This document shows, piece after piece, positions 17,201-25,238 of a stretch of 47,002 nucleotides of DNA (the first letter of the stretch is position 1; each line of letters starts with the position of its first letter). Made by a program: the position numbers and the translations under genes. Where the stretch lies: the NCBI GenBank assembly GCA_024400495.1, contig JAKSMR010000003.1:69862-116863 (forward strand), written 5' to 3'. Under the pieces are notes generated by a model. It was not told the origin of the DNA, ran no database searches, and saw nothing but the letters and a program-made list of their open reading frames with translations. This stretch comes from Bacteroidales bacterium (GTDB lineage: Bacteria > Bacteroidota > Bacteroidia > Bacteroidales > P3).

Positions 17201-18439
17201 ATGGATTTAATAATTGGAGCAGGAATCAGCGGCCTCAGCTATGCTGCCGCCACCAACAACGACTACCTCATCATCGAGCAGAGCGACGAGATCGGAGGCT
17301 ATTGCAAGACCATCCGTCGCGGAGACTACATATGGGACTACTCGGGACACTTCTTCCATTTCCAGAGACCCGATATAAAGGACTATGTCCTGAAAGAGAT
17401 CCCCATGGAGGAGATGCTCAAGGTGTTCAAATACACACAGATATACTACAAAGGACGCTATGTAGACTACCCCTTCCAGATGAACATCCACCAGCTTCCC
17501 CAGGAGGAGTTCATCGACTGTCTCTACGACCTTTTCGCCATCGAAGACAACCCCGCCATCGACTCCTTCAAGAGTATGATCTACGCCAAATTCGGCAAAT
17601 CCATCGCAGAGAAGTTCCTCATCCCCTACAACGAGAAACTCTACGCAACCGATCTCAACAAGCTGGACGTAGACGCCATGGGACGCTTCTTCCCTTACGC
17701 CAACAAGGAAGAGATCATCAAGAACTTCCGTAGCACAGAGAAGAAATTCTACAACTCCTTCTTCCTCTACCCCAAAAACGGATGCGGCAGAATCGTAGAG
17801 TCGATAGCCTCCCGAGTCAACAAAGACAAAATCTGCCTCAACGAGCAGCTTATCGGCATCGACCTCGAGAAGAAAGAGGCCGTCACAAACAGACGCACCC
17901 TCAAATTCGACAACCTCATCTCCACCCTCCCCTTCCCCAAGCTGCTCGACCTAGCCAAGGTAGACTACAACAAAGAGACCTATTCGTGGAACAAGGTCCT
18001 CGTCTTCAACCTTGGTTTCGACAAGAAAGGGAACGACACCCAGAACAACTGGGTATACTTCCCCGACAAAGAGCTGGTGTTCTATCGTGTAGGCTATTAC
18101 GACAACATCATCGGCCAGGACAAGATGTCGCTCTATGTCGAGATAGGCTTCAACCACAACGAAACCGCCATCGATACCGAGGCGCTACTCCAGCGCACCC
18201 TCGACGACCTGCAGAAAGTGGGTGTCGTTACCGATCAGCAACTGGTCGACCACCACTCTGTGGTAATGGACCCCGCCTATGTTCACATCACCACAGCCTC
18301 CGAAGAGGACAAGAAGGTCAAGATGCAGCAGCTCGGAGAGCATAACGTCTACAGCATCGGACGCTATGGCGCATGGAAATACTGCTCGCTCGAGGACAAC
18401 ATCTTCGACGCGCAACAACTAGCACAACAGACCCGATAA
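17201..18439 (+). CDS. FAD-dependent amine-oxidase/UDP-galactopyranose-mutase-like protein
   Basis: A 412-residue flavoprotein. The Rossmann FAD motif GAGISGLS is only five residues from the start (MDLIIGAGISGLSYAAA), followed by EIGGYCKTI and WDYSGHFFHF, in the style of UDP-galactopyranose mutase and protoporphyrinogen-oxidase-like sugar enzymes. The C-terminal motif SIGRYGAWKYCSLEDNI closes the FAD site. Members in polysaccharide loci rearrange or oxidise nucleotide-linked sugars. Which reaction is done here is unknown, and the protein is not close enough to Glf for me to name it so. It starts 2 bp after the glycosyltransferase. Confidence 0.82.
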   Translation: MDLIIGAGISGLSYAAATNNDYLIIEQSDEIGGYCKTIRRGDYIWDYSGHFFHFQRPDIKDYVLKEIPMEEMLKVFKYTQIYYKGRYVDYPFQMNIHQLPQEEFIDCLYDLFAIEDNPAIDSFKSMIYAKFGKSIAEKFLIPYNEKLYATDLNKLDVDAMGRFFPYANKEEIIKNFRSTEKKFYNSFFLYPKNGCGRIVESIASRVNKDKICLNEQLIGIDLEKKEAVTNRRTLKFDNLISTLPFPKLLDLAKVDYNKETYSWNKVLVFNLGFDKKGNDTQNNWVYFPDKELVFYRVGYYDNIIGQDKMSLYVEIGFNHNETAIDTEALLQRTLDDLQKVGVVTDQQLVDHHSVVMDPAYVHITTASEEDKKVKMQQLGEHNVYSIGRYGAWKYCSLEDNIFDAQQLAQQTR

Positions 18440-18444
18440 GCACC

Positions 18445-19119
18445 ATGAATATTGCGGCAATCCTAGCAGGCGGCGTTGGCAAACGCATGGGAGGAGGGAA
18501 ACCCAAGCAGTTTCTCCCCGTCAATGGCCGTATGGTCATCGAACATTCCGTCGACGCCTTCGAGAAGAACAGCCTCATCGACCGCATAGTCATCGTCATG
18601 CACCCCGACTGGGCCGAAGAGATGCAAGCCATCGTCCGACGCAACGGTTGGAAGAAGGTAACAGATATCGTTCCCGGAGGGAAAGAACGCTACCATTCCT
18701 CCATGGCCGCCATAGAGTGCTGCCGTTCCTGCGGCGACGACGACCGTCTGATCATCCACGATGCTGCCCGTCCTTGGGTAAGCCAACGCATCATCACAGA
18801 AGTCTGCGAGGCGCTCAATACCAACAAAGCCATAGGAGTAGGTATACCCGTAACCGACACCATATGGATGATTTCCGATGAAGAAGGCCGAAGCATCCAG
18901 TCCATCCCCGACAGAGCCTTGATGTACAACGCCCAAACCCCACAAGCCTTCCACCTCTCCACCATCCGCGAAGCCTACTCCTTGGCGTTGCAGGACCCCG
19001 GACTCAAAGCCACCGACGACTGTGGGATCGTTCTGAAATATCTCCCCCACACCCCAATCCATATCGTGCCCGGAGAAAACACAAACATAAAGATCACCTT
19101 CCCCGAAGACATAAAATAG
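18445..19119 (+). CDS. TarI/IspD-like cytidylyltransferase, probably polyol-phosphate
   Basis: A 224-residue CTP:alcohol-phosphate cytidylyltransferase. The nucleotide-binding loop LAGGVGKRMGGGKPKQFL (7-24), IHDAARPWV, NAQTPQAF and the terminal GENTNIKITFPED are common to IspD (2-C-methylerythritol 4-phosphate) and TarI (ribitol 5-phosphate). The start ILAGG is closer to TarI (ILAGGTG) than to IspD (PAAGxG), and the neighbours are a TagF-like transferase and a TagD-like fusion, so CDP-ribitol or a related CDP-polyol is the more likely product. IspD remains the alternative; a separate ispD elsewhere in the genome would settle it. Confidence 0.8.
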   Translation: MNIAAILAGGVGKRMGGGKPKQFLPVNGRMVIEHSVDAFEKNSLIDRIVIVMHPDWAEEMQAIVRRNGWKKVTDIVPGGKERYHSSMAAIECCRSCGDDDRLIIHDAARPWVSQRIITEVCEALNTNKAIGVGIPVTDTIWMISDEEGRSIQSIPDRALMYNAQTPQAFHLSTIREAYSLALQDPGLKATDDCGIVLKYLPHTPIHIVPGENTNIKITFPEDIK

Positions 19120-19137
19120 AATCAAAAACACAACACA

Positions 19138-19662
19138 ATGAATACAACTCTCGCTATTTCCAAACGCACGCTCGTGGCCGATGCCGGCCTGATGGCATTA
19201 GTATGCCTCGTCCCAACCTTCTCCCATCTACTGTCGTTCCCCCTTTACCACCTCGACCCCATGAGGATGATGCTCTTTGCCGCCATGCTTATCGCATCCA
19301 AGAACGGTATTGAGGGCATCAAACAGAACGGAATCCTCTTTGCACTTGCCATGCCCTTGGTAGCATGTGCCGTAACAGGGATGCCCAGCATCGTGAAAGC
19401 GATGATCATCATCGCCGAGCTGGTGACCAATGTCGTTCTCTTCTGCAGCTTCAACAAAGCCGACAGCAAAGCCTCGACCTTCGTCGCCCTTCTCCTCTCC
19501 ACCATCCTCGTCAAGGGACTCTACTACGGCCTCAAGGCAGCCGCCATCGGCGCAGGCCTGATGAGCGCCTCCGTCGTAGGAACCGACCTCCTTCTCCAAG
19601 CCACCGTCGTCGTCTCCTTAACCGTTCTCTTTACCGTCGTTTACGCAAAGCTCACGAAATGA
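19138..19662 (+). CDS. Small polytopic membrane protein, possible ECF S-component-like
   Basis: A 174-residue protein with about five or six hydrophobic helices and few charged residues. The stretch LSFPLYHLDPMRMMLFAAML resembles substrate-binding S-components of ECF transporters or related small transporters, but I cannot assign it firmly. Its stop codon overlaps the next start (ATGA at 19659-19662), so it is coupled to the TagF-like gene and may help supply or export a precursor in this pathway. Confidence 0.7.
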   Translation: MNTTLAISKRTLVADAGLMALVCLVPTFSHLLSFPLYHLDPMRMMLFAAMLIASKNGIEGIKQNGILFALAMPLVACAVTGMPSIVKAMIIIAELVTNVVLFCSFNKADSKASTFVALLLSTILVKGLYYGLKAAAIGAGLMSASVVGTDLLLQATVVVSLTVLFTVVYAKLTK

Positions 19663-21017
19663 GTATCACCCAACAAATAAAATCCTTCATCTCGAAAAAG
19701 GGAGTTCTGTACAACGCGCAGAATGTCCTCGAGCATAGAGATCTGTTCCGCCGCATGTCGCCCGCGATAATGAAAGCCTATTGCAAGCACGTGCACAAGA
19801 AGCAGGAGGCCTTCCTCGAGACCCTGAAAGGCAAGGAATGTGTCGAAGTGGCCTTCTTCCTCACCACCCCCGGCATGTGGAAGTGCGACTACCTCTTCAG
19901 GATGATGCAGCAGGACAAACGCTACCACCCCTATGTCGTCATCCACCCCTACAGCTTCTTCAAGAACTACGACGAGTCGGTAAACAGAACCACGTTGGAG
20001 CGCACCCGCAAGTTTATCGAAGAGAGAGGATTCGAATATGTCATCCCCTTTGATGAGAAACGTGGCAGATGGTATGATATCAAAAAGACACTCAACCCCG
20101 ACGTTATCTTCTTCTGCTCCCCTTATAAGGACACGCTACGCCACTACTATATCTACCACTACGCCGACAGGCTCTCATGTTATGTCCAATACGCCTTCTG
20201 TTCCCTCAAGCTCAACGAAGTAAACTACAACCTCAGTTTCCACAACGCGTTGTGGCGCAATTTCGAGGAAACGGAGACACATCTGAAATTTGCCCGGAAG
20301 TACTCCCTCATCGGAGGTCCGAACGCAATCACCTTAGGATATCCCGGAGTGGATGTCTTCCTCGACAGCAGCTATGTCCCTTCCAACAAATGGAAGATGC
20401 AGGACCGCCCCAAGAAGCGTATCATATGGGCGCCCCACCACACAATACAAGGTTCCGTAAACGTCTCTAATGCAGATGGCGTATACAACTCCAACTTCAT
20501 AGAATATTGTGAGTTTTTCCTTGAGCTCGCAAAGCGCTACGAATCCGAAGTCCAGTTTGCATTCAAACCCCATCAGGTGTTACGCATGAAACTCAACGAC
20601 ATATGGGGGAAAGAGAAAACCGACGCATACTACGAACAATGGGACTCGCTACCCAACGGTCAGTTGGAGGAGAGCGACTATAGGGATCTGTTCCTCACCT
20701 CCGACGCCATGATCCACGACTGCGGTTCGTTCACCACCGAATATCTGCATGTTCACAAGCCCGTGATGTACCTTGTCCACGAGAACGACGACATAAACGA
20801 GCACTTCAACGAGTTCGGTGTTCGATCCTACAATGTCCACTACCACGGCTATTGTAAGGATGACATCGAGCAGTTTGTAAAAGATGTCATTCATGGCGAC
20901 GACAGACTGAAGAAGGAAAGAGACGAGCATTTCAAGCAGTTCCTCCAACCCCCACACGGAAACCTTCCTTCCCAAAACATCTTCAACTACCTTAACAATC
21001 AGATTTTCGGAGAATAA
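19659..21017 (+). CDS. CDP-glycerol/CDP-ribitol glycerophosphotransferase-like (TagF/TagB family)
   Basis: A 452-residue GT-B enzyme. The C-terminal half carries family features: IIWAPHHTI (like YAPTW), FAFKPHQVL (like KLHP) and LFLTSDAMIHDCGSFTTEYL (like SDxLITDYSS), followed by HKPVMYLV. TagF/TagB/TarL enzymes transfer glycerol- or ribitol-phosphate from the CDP form to a growing polymer or glycan on the inner membrane face. The N-terminal region (1-100) is basic and amphipathic, suiting membrane binding. In a Gram-negative it would decorate a capsule, O-antigen or similar glycan. The ATG at 19659 overlaps the preceding stop by four bases. Confidence 0.85.
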   Translation: MSITQQIKSFISKKGVLYNAQNVLEHRDLFRRMSPAIMKAYCKHVHKKQEAFLETLKGKECVEVAFFLTTPGMWKCDYLFRMMQQDKRYHPYVVIHPYSFFKNYDESVNRTTLERTRKFIEERGFEYVIPFDEKRGRWYDIKKTLNPDVIFFCSPYKDTLRHYYIYHYADRLSCYVQYAFCSLKLNEVNYNLSFHNALWRNFEETETHLKFARKYSLIGGPNAITLGYPGVDVFLDSSYVPSNKWKMQDRPKKRIIWAPHHTIQGSVNVSNADGVYNSNFIEYCEFFLELAKRYESEVQFAFKPHQVLRMKLNDIWGKEKTDAYYEQWDSLPNGQLEESDYRDLFLTSDAMIHDCGSFTTEYLHVHKPVMYLVHENDDINEHFNEFGVRSYNVHYHGYCKDDIEQFVKDVIHGDDRLKKERDEHFKQFLQPPHGNLPSQNIFNYLNNQIFGE

Positions 21018-21044
21018 GACCCGTCTTTATTTAGTCATACTGCA

Positions 21045-22394
21045 ATGAAAAAAGTAATCACATACGGCACCTACGACCTGCTCCATCAGGGGCACCTCAA
21101 TCTTCTACGCAGAGCAAAAGAATTGGGGGACTACCTCATTGTAGGTGTCACTTCAGATAGCTTTGACCGGGAACGAGGCAAGCTCAACGTGCGCAACAAC
21201 GTCCTTGAGCGCATCGAAGCCGTAAAAGCCACAGGCTATGCCGACGAGGTCATCATCGAAGAATATGTAGGTCAAAAGATTGACGACATCCAGAAATACA
21301 ATATCGACTACTTTGCCATCGGTTCCGATTGGACAGGACAGTTCGACTATCTGAACGAATACTGCAAGGTTGTTTATCTGCCACGCACAGAAGGCATATC
21401 CAGCACACTCCTGCGTGCCGAGAGCCAGCGCGAGATAAGAGTGGGCATCATCGGCACAGGCCGAATCGCCAACCGATTCATCCCTGAGTCCACATGCGTG
21501 AGCGGAGTGACCATCGCGTCGGTATTCAACCCCGATCTAACTGAGGCCGAACAGTTTGCACACAAGCACGGCATCGAGCACCACACTAACAACCTCGAGG
21601 AATGCTTCAACAAGACAGATGCCGTCTATATCGCCTCTCCCCATATCTACCATTTCTCACAGATAGAGCAGGCTCTGCAATCCGGCAAACACGTATTATG
21701 CGAGATCCCCCTCGCTCTCACCGGCGACGAAGCCAAACAGCTGTACGATCTGGCAGCGAAGAAAGGCCTGGTGCTCCTAGAAGCCAGCAAGACAGCCCAT
21801 TGTCCCGCCTGGTCCCACCTCCTGTCATTGGCTAAGAGCGGCATCATAGGAGATATAGTAGACGTTAAGGCATCGCTGTCACGCCTGCTCCCCGACACCT
21901 GCATGAGAGAGTTCGACGAATCGCAGGCCGGAGGATCGGTAACCGAGCTGGCTCCTCTTTGCCTGATGGCAGTAATCAAACTGCTCGGGTGCAACTACTC
22001 CGACGTTCGCTTCTATTCCAAGATGCAAGGCGGCGTGGACATTTTCACCCAGGCACAACTGGTATTCGACCACGCGGTCGCAAACATCACCCTCGGGTTG
22101 GGAGTAAAGACCGAAGGCAACCTGGTGATATCAGGAACAAAGGGCTATATCCTGGTCCCCTCCCCCTGGTGGCTGACCAACTACTTCGAGGTGTGCTACG
22201 AAGATATCAACAAGAACAAGAAATACTTCTACTCTTATGATGGCGACGGCCTGAGATATGAGATACAGGAGTTCGCCTCCATGATATTCAACAAGAGGAT
22301 GGACAGCTTCAGGCTTTATCCCAACGAGTCTATTGCCATTGCCGACATTATCGGCAAATACAGAAGCGGATCAAAAACCACGATTCTGAAATAA
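21045..22394 (+). CDS. Fusion: TagD-like cytidylyltransferase plus Gfo/Idh/MocA-like oxidoreductase
   Basis: A 449-residue fusion. Residues 1 to about 127 are a glycerol-3-phosphate cytidylyltransferase-type domain with HQGH (14-17) and RTEGISST (114-121). From 131 on is a Gfo/Idh/MocA Rossmann domain (VGIIGTGRIANRF) with its C-terminal alpha/beta part. Together they could reduce a keto- or aldo-phosphate to a polyol phosphate and activate it with CTP, as is known for the two-domain CDP-ribitol synthases of Haemophilus capsules, though those use other folds. Oddly, the usual catalytic EKP reads CEIPLA (219-224), and the D/H pair position reads VTELAPLCL, so the oxidoreductase half may be altered. 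It starts 27 bp after the TagF-like gene. Confidence 0.88.
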   Translation: MKKVITYGTYDLLHQGHLNLLRRAKELGDYLIVGVTSDSFDRERGKLNVRNNVLERIEAVKATGYADEVIIEEYVGQKIDDIQKYNIDYFAIGSDWTGQFDYLNEYCKVVYLPRTEGISSTLLRAESQREIRVGIIGTGRIANRFIPESTCVSGVTIASVFNPDLTEAEQFAHKHGIEHHTNNLEECFNKTDAVYIASPHIYHFSQIEQALQSGKHVLCEIPLALTGDEAKQLYDLAAKKGLVLLEASKTAHCPAWSHLLSLAKSGIIGDIVDVKASLSRLLPDTCMREFDESQAGGSVTELAPLCLMAVIKLLGCNYSDVRFYSKMQGGVDIFTQAQLVFDHAVANITLGLGVKTEGNLVISGTKGYILVPSPWWLTNYFEVCYEDINKNKKYFYSYDGDGLRYEIQEFASMIFNKRMDSFRLYPNESIAIADIIGKYRSGSKTTILK

Positions 22395-22402
22395 TCACAG
22401 TT

Positions 22403-23098
22403 ATGAAAAACGCAATTGTTACAGGAGGCACCAGCGGCATAGGACTAGGTGTGGCCCAGATGCTGGTCGGGAAAGGGTACCATGTCATCGCCACATATTC
22501 CAAGGAGCTCAAGTACGAGCTTCCTCAAAACATGGAGGCCATCAGATGCGACCAGGCAGACAGAGCCCAAACCCACGCTTTTGTCGAATATGTGAAACAG
22601 AACTGCAGCACAGTTGATTGCATCATCTGCAACGCCGGACTGACCGTCAGGAAATCATTCACTGAGAGCACCGACAGCGATTGGAACAACATGATGGAAG
22701 TGGCTGTCAACTCGCATTATATCATGATACGGGACCTCTATCCGCTGATTCCGGCAGGATCCCGTATTGTCTTCACTGGTTCGCAGATGGGCGTCAATCC
22801 CCATGCCACCGTGCTGGCTTATGGAGTGACGAAAGCTGCGGTCCATGCTTTGGCGAAGAATCTGGTGAAGGAATTCGACGGGACCGGTACCACGGTAAAT
22901 GCTGTCGTCCCCGGATTTGTGGAGACCCCCTGGCAAAAGAACAAGCCCGAGGAGATCAAGCAGAACATCTACCAAAAGACCGCCATCCATCGTTTTGCCC
23001 ATGTCGACGAAATCGTGAAAGGCTACGAATACTGCATCGACAACCCCTTCATAAACGGAAGTCTGATCGAGATCAATGGCGGCTACGCCTACAAATAA
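22403..23098 (+). CDS. Short-chain dehydrogenase/reductase
   Basis: A classical SDR of 231 residues. It shows the cofactor loop TGGTSGIG (7-14), NAG (77-79), catalytic S127 (FTGSQMG), and Y140 with K144 (YGVTK). The end INGGYAYK is complete. In this context it may reduce a pentulose or triose phosphate to the polyol phosphate used by the TarI-like enzyme, as the SDR half of Haemophilus Bcs1-type enzymes does; this is inference from neighbours. The start is 8 bp after the fusion gene. Confidence 0.9.
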   Translation: MKNAIVTGGTSGIGLGVAQMLVGKGYHVIATYSKELKYELPQNMEAIRCDQADRAQTHAFVEYVKQNCSTVDCIICNAGLTVRKSFTESTDSDWNNMMEVAVNSHYIMIRDLYPLIPAGSRIVFTGSQMGVNPHATVLAYGVTKAAVHALAKNLVKEFDGTGTTVNAVVPGFVETPWQKNKPEEIKQNIYQKTAIHRFAHVDEIVKGYEYCIDNPFINGSLIEINGGYAYK

Positions 23099-23120
23099 GC
23101 CCCGCACATATACAACGCCC

Positions 23121-23777
23121 ATGGGAAAATATCAGGTAGCCTTATTCGATCTTGATGGCACGCTTTTGGACTCAAGTCCAGGTGTGATCTCGGGAGTGCA
23201 GCTTGTCATCAAGGAGCTGGGGCTGCCGCCGATATCCCCCGAGGAGATTGCCTCTCATTTTATCGGTCCGCCGTTGCATCACTCACTTGGCACCTACTTC
23301 AACCTTTCTGAGGAGGAGGTGAATAAAGGAGTTGACATCTTTCGTGATTATTATCCCAAAGAGGGCATCTACAAAGCCAGCGCCTACGAGGGAATTCCTT
23401 CGCTGATGGCGACCCTGAAACAGAAAGGGATCAGGACTGGCGTCGCGACCCTCAAGCCCGACCACCTGGCAAAAAGAATCCTTCACCTCTTCGGCATCGC
23501 CCAATATTGCGACATTATCCACGGTGCCGATCTCGAAGGCAAGCTGACCAAGGCCGACATTGTAGCTCTGTGTCTCAAGGAGCTGGGAGCCGAGAAGGCG
23601 CAGACCGTGCTCGTCGGCGACACCGAGTTCGATGCACAAGGAGCTCAGGCGCAGGGAGTCGCCTTTGTGGGTGTGAGATGGGGGTTCGGCTACAAGGGAT
23701 CCTCCTCCCTACCCCTATCGCCTTACGTCGCCATGGTCGAAAACACTGAAGAACTGCTTGGAATATTGACACGATAG
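23121..23777 (+). CDS. HAD-superfamily phosphatase (phosphoglycolate-phosphatase-like)
   Basis: A 218-residue HAD hydrolase starting at the ATG at 23121. Motif I is FDLDGTLLDS (nucleophile Asp 10 and acid Asp 12), motif II VATLKP, and motif IV VGDTEFDAQGA, with a helical cap between about 18 and 85 as in Gph. It should hydrolyse a small phosphoester. As the last gene of the cassette, 22 bp after the SDR, it may dephosphorylate a polyol or sugar phosphate, or simply be a housekeeping gene that follows. Confidence 0.88.
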   Translation: MGKYQVALFDLDGTLLDSSPGVISGVQLVIKELGLPPISPEEIASHFIGPPLHHSLGTYFNLSEEEVNKGVDIFRDYYPKEGIYKASAYEGIPSLMATLKQKGIRTGVATLKPDHLAKRILHLFGIAQYCDIIHGADLEGKLTKADIVALCLKELGAEKAQTVLVGDTEFDAQGAQAQGVAFVGVRWGFGYKGSSSLPLSPYVAMVENTEELLGILTR

Positions 23778-23871
23778 AGCCTATTTTTCATCCCTGCCTC
23801 CCCCAAAAAAGAGCATCCACACAGACTTTTCTGATAGATGCGCCTTGTTTTATGGGATTTTTTTGGGGGTA

Positions 23872-24264
23872 CTATTTCAGTATCTTGCTGTACTTGCCGA
23901 AGGCGTCGAGGCTGTTGAAGGCATCGGGGATATGACGGACCATACATTCGTGGGAGTTGATGATGATGCCCATGGTGTCGAACCTTACCGGCTTGTTGAT
24001 GTTGGAGGTGCGGACGTAATAGTTTGCCGCCTTCAGATAGGCCTGCATCTTCTCTTTGTCCACAGCCTGTTCGGGTTCTCCATAGAGGGCGCTCTGGCGG
24101 GTTTTCACCTCCACAAAGACAATCTCATGGGGCGTTTCGGCTATGATATCTATCTCCAGATGGCCATGACGCCAATTGGATTCGCGTATGGCGAACCCAT
24201 GGGTGGAGAGATAATGACGGGCTTTTTGCTCCCCTAGCTTGCCTAATTCGTTGTGATTTGCCAT
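23872..24264 (-). CDS. yraN: YraN/UPF0102 family, predicted nuclease-fold protein
   Basis: A 130-residue protein of the YraN family, which has a restriction-endonuclease-like fold. Start at the ATG at 24264 (MANHNELGKLGEQKA), where the family begins. Motifs: GEQKARHYLSTHGF, then LEIDIIAETPHEIVFVEVKTR, holding the D-ExK type active site. Function in vivo is poorly known; roles in DNA repair or uptake have been proposed. It lies 102 bp after the LURP-one-like gene on the same strand. Confidence 0.93.
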   Translation of the reverse strand: MANHNELGKLGEQKARHYLSTHGFAIRESNWRHGHLEIDIIAETPHEIVFVEVKTRQSALYGEPEQAVDKEKMQAYLKAANYYVRTSNINKPVRFDTMGIIINSHECMVRHIPDAFNSLDAFGKYSKILK

Positions 24265-24366
24265 AAAAAACGGTATTTTTCTTGCCCTTAGGAGGCTTCT
24301 TGGAACGAGGAAAGACGAACCCGAGAGGTGCCTCTTCAGGAGAGAGACCACCTTCAGCCGGGCTCC

Positions 24367-24939
24367 TTAGTTGTTATCCTCCTTGCAGATCAGGTCGATG
24401 GTGCAGGAGGCCATCAGCAACGCCGTCCGCATCTTCGCATCCGTAACCGATGGCTCGATAGCGACCTGATACTTGTCGGCGGTGGTGAACATCTCGTGCA
24501 TCAAGCCCTTCCATTTCTTGTTGATGGAGGCGATGATGTTGCCCTTGTCGTCGACGATGGAGAACTCCCATGCGATCCAGTTGCCTTCGAGCGACGCTTT
24601 TTCGTTGCCTTCGGGGTCGAAGAACTGATATTTGGGTCTGATCAAGGTGAATTTCTTACGTATGGTACAAAGAAACACCCCTTGGTGGTCGTAAAGGAGG
24701 AACGTGGGATGGAGGAACGACCAGCCTTTCTTCATCCGAGCCACCAGGTTGCCGTCGGCATCGAAGAGCATCAGCGACGTTGGGGAATAGGCGCGCGAGA
24801 TGAGAAAACGCCAGATGCTGTGACCCTCCTTGATGCAGCCTATCTGGCGTCCATCGGGATCGAGCAACGCATACTCGTTGAAGAGAACACGAACTTTTTC
24901 GTTGACAATAATAGTGTTGTATGAAAGCAAGTCGCTCAT
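24367..24939 (-). CDS. LURP-one-related/phospholipid-scramblase-like protein
   Basis: A 190-residue soluble protein with repeated beta-hairpins of the LURP-one/Tubby-like fold: YALLDPDGRQIG, LMLFDADGNLVARM, FLLYDHQGVFLCTI, YQFFDPEGNEKASL, FSIVDDKGNIIASI, each a strand-turn-strand with a D-x-x-G turn. The C-terminal helix (EPSVTDAKMRTALLMASCTI) is the buried hydrophobic helix of this fold. Its biochemical role in bacteria is not established. Five regular hairpins are clearly visible. It is monocistronic or co-transcribed with yraN. Confidence 0.8.
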   Translation of the reverse strand: MSDLLSYNTIIVNEKVRVLFNEYALLDPDGRQIGCIKEGHSIWRFLISRAYSPTSLMLFDADGNLVARMKKGWSFLHPTFLLYDHQGVFLCTIRKKFTLIRPKYQFFDPEGNEKASLEGNWIAWEFSIVDDKGNIIASINKKWKGLMHEMFTTADKYQVAIEPSVTDAKMRTALLMASCTIDLICKEDNN

Positions 24940-24987
24940 AACGCGCAGATATTAAGGATAGCAGGGAACGTTGTCACATCCTTATCC

Positions 24988-25211
24988 AGGTGTCCTCTAA
25001 TAATTAGATTGAGATGAATTGCCGTTTGTTTTTGATCGATTTTATGTAGAAGTGCGCAGGTGCATCGCTTGCGTGACATTTGGCTGCGCCTCGGCATAAT
25101 AATCGGGCTTATTCTGCTCTCGGTTTGCACAAACGGCGCGGTGCTATGTGCAAAAGCGGTTACGCTTAAAAGAGACAGTAAGACGCACAATCTAATTATC
25201 AGAGGTTACCT
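24988..25211. repeat. 224-bp MITE-like element with 24-bp imperfect inverted ends
   Basis: The left end AGGTGTCCTCTAATAATTAG (24988-25007, continuing to 25011) matches the reverse complement of 25188-25211 at 21 of 24 positions. A second inverted pair, GCCGTTTGT (25021-25029) and ACAAACGGC (25129-25137), is nested inside. No convincing gene is inside. Just outside the right end the DNA repeats at 11 bp (AGAGGTTACCT, AGAGGTTGCCT, TGATGTTGACG from 25201). It fills almost the whole gap between valS and the LURP-one-like gene. Confidence 0.7.
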
Positions 25212-25238
25212 AGAGGTTGCCTTGATGTTGACGGAGGC

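Noticed and set aside
18445-19119. Plain housekeeping ispD
   Set aside because: Not excluded, but ILAGG at the start and the TagF/TagD-like neighbours favour a polyol-phosphate enzyme; recorded as the alternative in the feature.
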